NCBI GenBank assembly: GCA_034440615.1
Contig: JAOTOM010004362.1
Coordinates: forward strand, 67,001 to 131,000
From: Ashinkailepas kermadecensis
Lineage: Eukaryota; Arthropoda; Thecostraca; Neolepadidae
Length of the DNA stretch: 64,000 bases
Direction of reading: 5' to 3'
Part shown: piece by piece, positions 56,690-64,000 of the stretch
Layout of the letters: the number at the start of each line of letters is the position of its first letter
How positions within the stretch are numbered: the first letter of the stretch is position 1
Made by a program: the position numbers and the translations under genes
Notes under the pieces: model-generated
The model's database searches: none
What the model saw: only the letters and a program-made list of their open reading frames with translations
Told to the model about the DNA's origin: nothing

Positions 56690-57920
56690 CGCTGCGAAGC
56701 TTCATATCGACACCAATGTGTGGGTGTGATGCAAATCTGCACTTCCCATGTTGTGTCTTTGCAGCCAGCAGTTTCGTTCCACGTTGGAGGGAGCTTTGCA
56801 CATGCAGGGCAAATTATATTTAAGCTAGCTTTCTTCTGTTGCATAGATGGGGGAGAGTGGTATTTAGAAGCATGCATTGAAAGCGAGTGTGTTTTGCAAG
56901 GAGAGATCAGGCAAGTGTACATTTACGTTAACGGAGTTTTACTTTATAGTGTGTGTGATGGTTTAGGTGGTGACTGGAGGGGCTGGGTGGGGGACATCTC
57001 CAGGATGTCTAAATAGTTTTAGTTTTACATTACTCCTCTGGAAGATAACATATAGCTGAGGTGGGTGGGAGGTGATTTGAGTGATGGGAACGTTAATTTT
57101 GCCATGGTGCCGTCAGTAGCCTACATTAGCCTATCAAAGAGCACCGAGGGGACTTTAACGTGCGGACAACGAGATAGTTGTCCACACCGCCTTTCATACC
57201 GGCCGCCGAGTGTTAGTTGTTATTAAGGAGTTAGTCTCAGCATGTCATGCAAGGTGGTCAGTGGGGTTAGTAAGGTGTTCCGCAATTCGGCTCATCTATG
57301 TCCGCTGTACCTCTGGGAAGAGGTGCTACGTTATGTTAATATCTCTTCCCCTTTTTGTTTTTGTTTTCCTAAAACAAGTTGGCTCATATCTACACCCGCC
57401 GGCACAGCTAGGCAACCGTTTATTTCTAATTGGAAAGCAAATCGGCTCATGCACGTTCGATGCCATGGGGGGGGCATTCGGGGTTGGCTATTTACGCGTT
57501 TCCTATCAGTGTATCGCGGGCATGGATTGCGTGTTGAAGTGAGTGTTGGTGGTGTGATGTCTATAGTGCTCCTGCTGGTTTTGTGGCGTACATATATTGA
57601 AATAACAATTGAAGGCGTTCTGGTGCTTGTTACCCAGAAGCGTTGAAATATACAGGATGACACCCTCTTTTCGGCAGAAGGCCTTAAGTGGTTGTAATTG
57701 AGCGCTGAAGCTACTACAGTCTAGCAGGATGTGACCTATGCTTAATGTGGTGTTGCGGGTGTCGCAGAAGCTTCATGTCGACGCGAATGTGTGGAAGTCA
57801 TGCAAATCTGCACTTGCCGTTTCATGTCTTTGCATCTAGCAGTTTCGTTCCACATTGCAGCGAGCCACGCACATACACGGCTATTTATATTTAGGCTAGC
57901 TTTCTTCGGGTGCATAGAAG
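56690..57920. repeat. Direct duplication, two ~160-bp copies (56690-56850, 57765-57920)
   Basis: Both copies start GAAGCTTCAT(a/g)TCGAC and share ATGCAAATCTGCACTT, AGCAGTTTCGTTCCAC and GCTAGCTTTCTTC on the same strand, about 1.08 kb apart. Confidence 0.85.
56855..57760. other. Spacer between the duplicated segments
   Basis: Several medium frames overlap on both strands (57210-57663) with no domain or splice support. Confidence 0.4.
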
Positions 57921-58336
57921 CATCAAAGTAGCCGCGGTACCCACATAGAGCACCGAGCCGGGGACAGCAGCGTGCCACGCGATGGCCACACGGCAGGCCA
58001 GCGCCACAGTGGCGACACGGTATATATTTTATATTATGACGTGCATTATGTCCTGTGTGTCCAGCGAGACATTGAGACTTCTGCGCTGTTAAATCATGTA
58101 TTGAAGTGAATAACATGCAGCTTTTGTTACAATCGGAGGCTTTTAGTGGATATTGCTTCAACGCGAAATGCAGCAGGCCCTGCTGTCATTCGTGGTGTGA
58201 AACAACTGTTAGAGCCACTGTTCAGTTAGACTGCGTGCGCATTATACTACCATCACCAAGAAGTGCAGCGTTGTAGGTGCACGATTCTACTGAAATTCTT
58301 CGATGATGTAGTGGAGTCATAAATGGCACAATATAT

Positions 58337-58475
<139 letters not shown>

Positions 58476-58479
58476 CTGG

Positions 58480-59985
58480 TGCATTTTTCTGCTTCTGGGT
58501 GCATTTGAATCTGATGGCCATCCAATCATCATTGACCGCTTTCTTACGCACACTTCCTACTGTCATAATCTGCCTCCATCTTTCCCCAGTAGGTTCCTAC
58601 GTGTAAATAATCTCAAGAAGCGTAGTTTTGAGTTGGTGGCTGGTTGGTTCGCTATGTTCGCTATCAGACATCATGTTTAACAGATTTAACAGACATGTTT
58701 AATGGTTCATTATTTTAACATTTGACAGATTTAACAGATTTACCAGATTTAACAGACATCATGTTTGGGCAGAAGTCCGGCCGGCAGGACGCGCAGGGTG
58801 GGGGTGGGGGGGGCAGTGCTGCGAGAGTGGCGAGAACATGTGCCGGATAACCTCCCAGTGTTAGCACTTACGGAAAACCAAAGAGAGACGAAATCCAAAA
58901 GTCTTATAATTATGTTCATGGAGAAGATTCGGCACCTTCGGGCAAAAACTAGGAAAATGGAACATACTTCATCAATAAAACCCTGAACTGAATCCCTAAA
59001 TGAAACTGGAAATACCCTCCTACGCCTCCCCTCCCCTCGTCTCGCACCTTGGTTGAGGTATTTGCTTGTTCTGTTGTTGTTTGTGTCGGTTAATATATTC
59101 GTTGACTAGCGCTTTCGTATTTGACTCAGATATAACTTGGAATATTATTTATTGCCAACATGCGCGTCTGGTAGGATGTGTAGGCTGGCTGCACATCCGG
59201 TCGAGCCGATGGTCCACCGCACCGTCCACCGCGCCATCCGGCACACCGCTGTCAGCCGACGGCTGCTCTAGCAGGAAATATCCTTTGGCCGTGTTCGCGG
59301 ATTGCATGCCTCGAGTCGATCGCGATACTGCCACCCCAACCTATATGTTCCCTGGGTTTGCCTCTGTCACGCGGGACCGCGCGGCCATCGCTGTTGTTTA
59401 CATCGTGACAGGGTTATTTTAGGCGGTCGTGGCGCCGTGTGGCGGGTAAGTTGAAGTTGGACTTTTGGGATGAAATATATTGCCAAATATTAATCCAGTG
59501 CTTATAAACATATCCTTCTTGGCTAGTTCATTGGTTAATGGAAATGTATTTCATGGTAATATGCACAGATCAAGATGTATGCATATGCATAGTAATCACA
59601 CTTAATATGAAGTAATTTGTGGATATTAGTGGTAAAAGTATTATTAGATGAATGACAGCCAAAAATACTCTTTGTAGCCTGTACTGAAAGCTCAATGATG
59701 TACAGGACAGAGAAACATGAGAGTTATTCATGAGTCTTACCTAAACTCCTCAGCACCAAAGTGAAAATGTATCCTTTGGTGAAACCTGCCTTCTGTGATG
59801 ATCATGGGCTGGCATATCACCCCAAACACCTAGCTGTAGCATATTCACGGCAGAAGCTAATAATGATGCACTAACAATAACACTTAGCAGAAACAATTAA
59901 CTGACAATGAACAATTAACTACAATTAACTCGTATAATTTATTTTGGTGAAACTGGAAATCACGCTTAACGCACAAAAAAGCTGC
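58480..59985. other. Intergenic with one GC-rich open frame
   Basis: A GC-rich - strand frame (about 59334-59149, containing MQSANTAKGYFLLEQPSADS) stands out from AT-rich surroundings but has no domain and no confirmed splice sites. A G-run lies near 58798-58812. Otherwise nothing recognised. Confidence 0.3.
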
Positions 59986-59989
59986 TGAA

Positions 59990-61010
59990 TCATGAAATCG
60001 TGAAATCGTAATATTGATATAACTGGGCCCTGATGACAGAGTTGAGTTTTGCTGTGAGTTTTTCGTCGGCGTTTGGCACAGTCAGAAATCCATCTATATC
60101 TTGCGGTGTTCTGGTCGCCCTCTTCGGCATTCGATGTTCGTGTTGTCTATTCATCGGACGGAGAACCTCTCGTTTCAGTCGATGTAGGAGATGTGATTGA
60201 TATCCGTTCTGTTCGAAAAGTCGATCGATCTTATCCGTTGACCTTATGGTGGCAGCCTCGTCTGACGACAAGCGGGTCGCTCGTGTATATTCGGATCGAA
60301 TAACAGATTTCTTAGTGGCCATCGGATGCGCTGACGAGTGGTGAAGAATAATGCCTGAATGGTTTGGTTGTATGTAAAGTTCTGTTGTATATCTGCTATC
60401 GCATTCTACAGTAATCAGGGTGTCCAGAAAAGGGTCATATTTCTTGTTGTGTGTGTCATCCAAGGTGAACCTGATAGTTCTGTGCAGACTGTTGAGGTGA
60501 GTGATGAAGTATAAAAGTATTGTGTGTGTGTTTCCAAATACCCAATGTGTCATCGATATAGCGACGGAAGAAATCCGGCTTGATTGGGGCACTATTTATC
60601 GCCATTTGCTCAAAACTGTGCATGAAAATTATGGCTACAGGCGGCGCCATCTTGTTGCTCATTACAAATCCGAGTCGTTTCTTGTAGTTCTTTTTGGTGA
60701 AATATAACCGTGTCCAGACAATGAAACAAAAGTTTTGCACGTCTGTTAGTGACATACCGCATAGGTTCACGTCGTTTTGATGCTCTGACAGTAGTTTTAT
60801 TACCGATTTAATGCCTTCCGTGAGGGGTATGTTGCCGTACAAATGTACCATGTCAATGCTGATAACGATGGGGCCTTGGGATAGCTGGTGGTAGTGGTAC
60901 TTGTTTAGAAATCGGTCCAGATAATCTGGTGTGTTTTTAAGTGGGCTGGTACGTATTTTAACAGTTGGTTCAAAAATATATCGAACAACCAAGACGTCTT
61001 TGACGAACAA
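59990..61010 (-). pseudogene. Penelope-like reverse transcriptase remnant
   Basis: The first frame (61010-60456) contains LDRFLNKYHYHQLSQGPIVI, SIDMVHLYGNIPLTEGIKSV, GFVMSNKMAPPVAIIFMHSF and the catalytic RYIDDTLGIW (about 60560). The next frame (60592-59990) continues ELYIQPNHSGIILHHSSAHP and IDRLFEQNGY, the Penelope C-terminal RT region; a frameshift separates the two around 60510-60560. No GIY-YIG domain was seen after the frame ends at 59990. It differs clearly from the 53-54 kb element. Confidence 0.8.
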
Positions 61011-61175
61011 CCAAAACGGGGTGTGAAGATATCACCGGAAAGACGGAGAGGGTTAATTCTTCCTCTACTGGGGGACGCGACAGCGGAAGTTGTCTCTTGA
61101 TCGTGTCTGGGAAGCAGGGTCTAAAGCGTGTACTGCTATGGTTGTGCGGTGACAGTGGCGGTGAAGCCGGATGCA

Positions 61176-61615
61176 GCGAGACCGGTGGCAGGGGTGGTGG
61201 TGGTGAGGTGTGTGGCACGGCTGGTGTCATCGGTGGTGAAGCAGGATGCAGCGAGACCGGTGGCAGGAGTGGTGGTGGTGAGGTGTATGGCACGGCTGGT
61301 GTCATCGGTGGTGAAGCAGGATGCAGCGAGACCGGTGGCAGGGGTGGTGGTGGTGAGGTGTATGGCACGGCTGGTGTCATCGGTGGTGAAGCATGATGCA
61401 GCGAGACCGGTGGCAGGGGTGGTGGTGGTGAGGTGTATGGCACGGCTGGTGTCATCGGTGGTGAAGCAGGATGCAGCGAGACCGGTGGCAGGGGTGGTGG
61501 TGGTGAGGTGTGTGGCACGGCTGGTGTCATCGGTGGTGAAGCAGGATGCAGCGAGACCGGTGGCAGGGGTGGTGGTGGTGAGGTGTGTGGCACGGCTGGT
61601 GTCATCGGTGGTGAG
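61176..61615. repeat. 75-bp minisatellite, six units
   Basis: Units start at 61176, 61251, 61326, 61401, 61476 and 61551 (75 bp = 25 codons), each beginning GCGAGACCGGTGGCAGG. Long frames on both strands (Val/Ala or Pro/Ser-rich) derive from it. It abuts the Penelope-like RT remnant. Confidence 0.96.
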
Positions 61616-61619
61616 TAGT

Positions 61620-62185
61620 TCTTCAGAAACTCGACACCCAGAAGGCCGGTTTCAACACAGCACCATGTCGAATTCCTAAGGAAGTTGCTATATGGGGTTG
61701 TCTAGGGCCGAGAATACGAATCTGAACTTTTTAGGCTCCTAGGTCTCACGGTTTTTACGTCACGATGACGTCATATACTGACTTTTTTCTGCTCATTGCA
61801 AATTTCAATGCGATATAACTCAGAGGTTTATCATTATTTTTCCATTCTGTGAAATGTTTTGTAAAGCAGACGTAGTATGGTATTGCATAATATTTTTTAT
61901 GGATTTTTACATCCATGTTTTATTACTTTTTACAGTATATATTTTATATAATATCATTTTTCGAAAAATGTATAAATGTCGATTTTCGAAAAACATCCAT
62001 ATTCTGATTATCCGCGCAATTCTGTATACGAAACAATCAACGATAGAGTGGGCGCACTCTTGGGACACCGTCAGAAAAATCGCAAAAAAACATACCACCT
62101 GATGTGCCTCCATTTGGAGTAGCGTTGTGAAGAGCTGAGCGCGAGCGTGTCTGGTGGATCCAGTGAGGGTGGGGATTGGGCGGGG
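61620..62185. other. AT-rich intergenic DNA
   Basis: No gene or repeat recognised. Confidence 0.5.
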
Positions 62186-62199
62186 GTATGGGGGAGGAG

Positions 62200-62546
62200 C
62201 ATGGGCGTCGCCACCGGGGGGGTCAGGGGGGGTCGGACCCCACTTTGAAAATTAGGGGGGTCGACCCCCCAAAAAACAACCGATCAACGATACAAACACC
62301 GGACATCCGACATCGCTTCCCACCCCCACCCCCCCCCCCCCCCACCCCCCGATCACAGCATTTTTCCTTAAAACTACCAGACATTAACACACAATCGGTC
62401 AACAATACAATCACCAGACACCGAGCCGACATCGCTTCCCCCCCCCCGGTCGAGAAGTCCTGGGCCTGGACTGGCCCCCCTAAACCGAGTGGCTAGATCC
62501 GTCCCTGGGACCGACCCCCCAAATAAAAATCCGTGGCGACGCCCTT
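62200..62546. mobile_element. Mutator-like MITE with 9-bp target duplication (candidate)
   Basis: Terminal GGGCGTCGCCAC (62203-62214) is inverted as GTGGCGACGCCC (62533-62544). GGGGAGGAG (62191-62199 and 62547-62555) flanks the element directly, a 9-bp duplication typical of MULEs. The interior has C/G runs and two internal direct repeats around CGACATCGCTTCCC. There is no coding capacity. Confidence 0.75.
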
Positions 62547-62559
62547 GGGGAGGAGACCA

Positions 62560-62780
62560 GAGTTTCTGTGGGCTGCGTCAGTCGTGCACAATGAGTGGCA
62601 TCTTTATGGGAAGAGGGACTGAGGGGGGGGGGGGTTCAGGGCACTGTACAGTGTGGAATGGTGTCCCTTGCGATATAATAGGATGCCCCACGCGACTGAA
62701 CCGATAGAAATTCCGATTTCCTCTGGATTTTTATATTTAAGACATTCTCCGGGCTTCAAAGGAATGCGTCGGCGAAAGGT
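62560..62780. other. 3' flank of the right-edge gene
   Basis: Contains a G-run (about 62622-62634) and no other feature. Confidence 0.45.
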
Positions 62781-64000
62781 TTATTTTCGATTAACGACAG
62801 TTTTCACTAGTTTGAATGTTGAGGTCCGCGAAGTCGCATATGCGGCCACCTGAGTCCCGCTTCTGGGCCGCAAACAGTAGAAGCTCCTCGTGCCCTTCAC
62901 AAGTTTTGCTGAAGCGAAACGCTGTGACAGCGTTGTCGCTGTCTTCTCGATGTCCGCCTGGGAGACGTAGATGAATTCGATCCCTGTGGGACGAAATTTT
63001 CATCAGCTCCCTTGCAAGTATTTGTCATCCCGATCGCACAATCTTCGATCTTTTCAGCATTTCACATATGCAATATTTTTACGAGTATCTAGAAAACGGG
63101 TAAGAAATGCGCTACTTTCACTCGCCCTTTTGACGGGTGTCATAGTGAACGGACTATTTATTTGTTTATAAAGACCAGTTGTTGATCCTGGGTAACCAGT
63201 GAAGGCTTAGGTATATTAAGCTGATGTGCCCTGAATACCCAAAATCCCGCGAAAATTAGAATCTGACAGAAAATTGCGAAAAATGGCGCTAGGTGGTGCT
63301 AATAAAAAATGATTTTTGCAATTAGGAACAGTACCTGATATGTGTGTCGAGCAGAAGTTAAACATAGCTTCCGGGGTCAATATCTGGTCTCCGTCTGGCC
63401 GCTGAATGCTTGCCCTTGCCGTCAGGCGTTTCACGGTCCCACCTACGCCGTCACACGGACCTTTTCCATGGCAGGTGGCAAAATAATGCCACTTGCAGTC
63501 AACGTTGAAGTCCTGCTTGTGCAGGCACATGTTCCTTATATTATGTTTTTCTTGTATTGTGCTGCACAGCCGTCTGTAAAGTAATGCACCTTTCTGACAT
63601 TTTCATTCTCGGATTTCATCCGTTCCAGAACCTTTGTTTGGAACGCGTAAACTGAGGCTGTATTGTGGTGCAGATCGTCACTTATGACGCAATAGCTTTT
63701 GGTTTGCAGTGACCGGTCTGGGACTCGCGTTGTAACGACGAATGGATGGACAGTGGCCTGTGCGTTCTCCCAATGGTAGCCTTGTACTGCATCTTGCACC
63801 AGAAAGGTGTAGTTTTCGGAAAAATATCCCGAGATGATGGCCTCATCCTCGGGTAGTTGTCCTTTCAGAGCTTTTAGAAAGTCATTCGGTACGCGCGCTG
63901 TATAGTGGTGCCTGGTTAGCTTTGATATGGCATTAGTAAGCCCCTCGATAAAATCTTCAACGGTCTGCGTCATGTTTACCATCGTGGTTCGATCCGTGCT
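62781..64000 (-). CDS. Conserved metazoan protein of unknown function, 3' part
   Basis: The reading frame enters from the right edge. The first part (64000-63536) has IISGYFSENYTFLVQDAVQG, HWENAQATVHPFVV and KVHYFTDGCAAQYKK. The second (about 63535-63335) has WHYFATCHGKGPCDGVGGTV and LTARASIQRP. An intron (63334-62984, donor TCAG/GTACTG, acceptor GTCCCACAG, phase 1) joins exon 62983-62781, reading IEFIYVSQADIEKTATTLSQ and VKGTRSFYCLRP, ending at TAA 62781. I recognise this motif set from many uncharacterised invertebrate proteins, possibly derived from a transposase, but know no function. One base appears missing near 63540 (20 nt where 21 are expected), giving a stop; this is either a pseudogene or a sequence error. 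An AATAAA overlaps the stop codon. Confidence 0.62.

Noticed and set aside
61128..61679. Val/Ala-rich + frame and Pro/Ser-rich - frame
   Set aside because: Created by the 75-bp (25-codon) tandem repeat.

Overview
This is eukaryotic, invertebrate animal DNA. The evidence is spliced genes with GT-AG introns, a neuropeptide-type GPCR, a secreted PAN/Apple protein, and a dense mixture of retrotransposons (CR1-like LINE, Ty3/Gypsy, Penelope-like), DNA-transposon MITEs, tRNA-derived SINE-like sequences, minisatellites and long (TA)n arrays. There is no operon, CRISPR array or other prokaryotic feature. The host genes are GC-rich while the intergenic DNA is AT-rich. I cannot fix the phylum; a marine arthropod/crustacean or a lophotrochozoan would both fit.

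Layout. 1-12 kb is mostly minisatellites with SINE-like fragments and no convincing gene. 12.2-17.4 kb holds an 84-bp minisatellite, an 11-bp minisatellite, then a two-exon FMRFamide-receptor-like GPCR (13560-17331, + strand) with a 2.48-kb intron. 17.4-24 kb is AT-rich intergenic DNA with dispersed repeats. 24.3-28.9 kb is a decayed Ty3/Gypsy element (gag, protease, RT, RNase H, integrase in order). 29-36 kb carries a two-copy dispersed repeat (called REP-A here), a TTAA-flanked element, a Penelope 5' fragment, minisatellites and a LINE 3' end. 36.4-42 kb is a three-level nest: REP-A, split inside its (TA)n tract by a nearly full-length CR1-like LINE, itself split by a hAT MITE with a perfect 8-bp target duplication. 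42.8-44.5 kb is a transposase-like gene broken by a 5'-truncated copy of the same LINE. 46.6-47.6 kb is a secreted PAN plus fibrinogen-like gene (- strand, two exons visible). 48-49.2 kb is a GAGT-type array. 49.4-51.7 kb is a second LINE copy. 52.75-54.37 kb is a head-to-head Penelope-like rearrangement. 55.7-56.4 kb is an 80-bp satellite. 60-61 kb is a second Penelope-like RT. 62.2 kb has a Mutator-like MITE with a 9-bp target duplication. The right edge (62781-64000, - strand) has the 3' end of a conserved metazoan gene of unknown function with one intron and one apparent frameshift.

The only two host genes that look functional are the GPCR and the PAN/fibrinogen-like gene; nothing indicates that they act together. 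Most of the remaining structure is mobile-element history. The most informative parts are the datable nested insertions, the paralogous empty site for the hAT insertion, and a perfect 20-bp hairpin just inside the GPCR intron.
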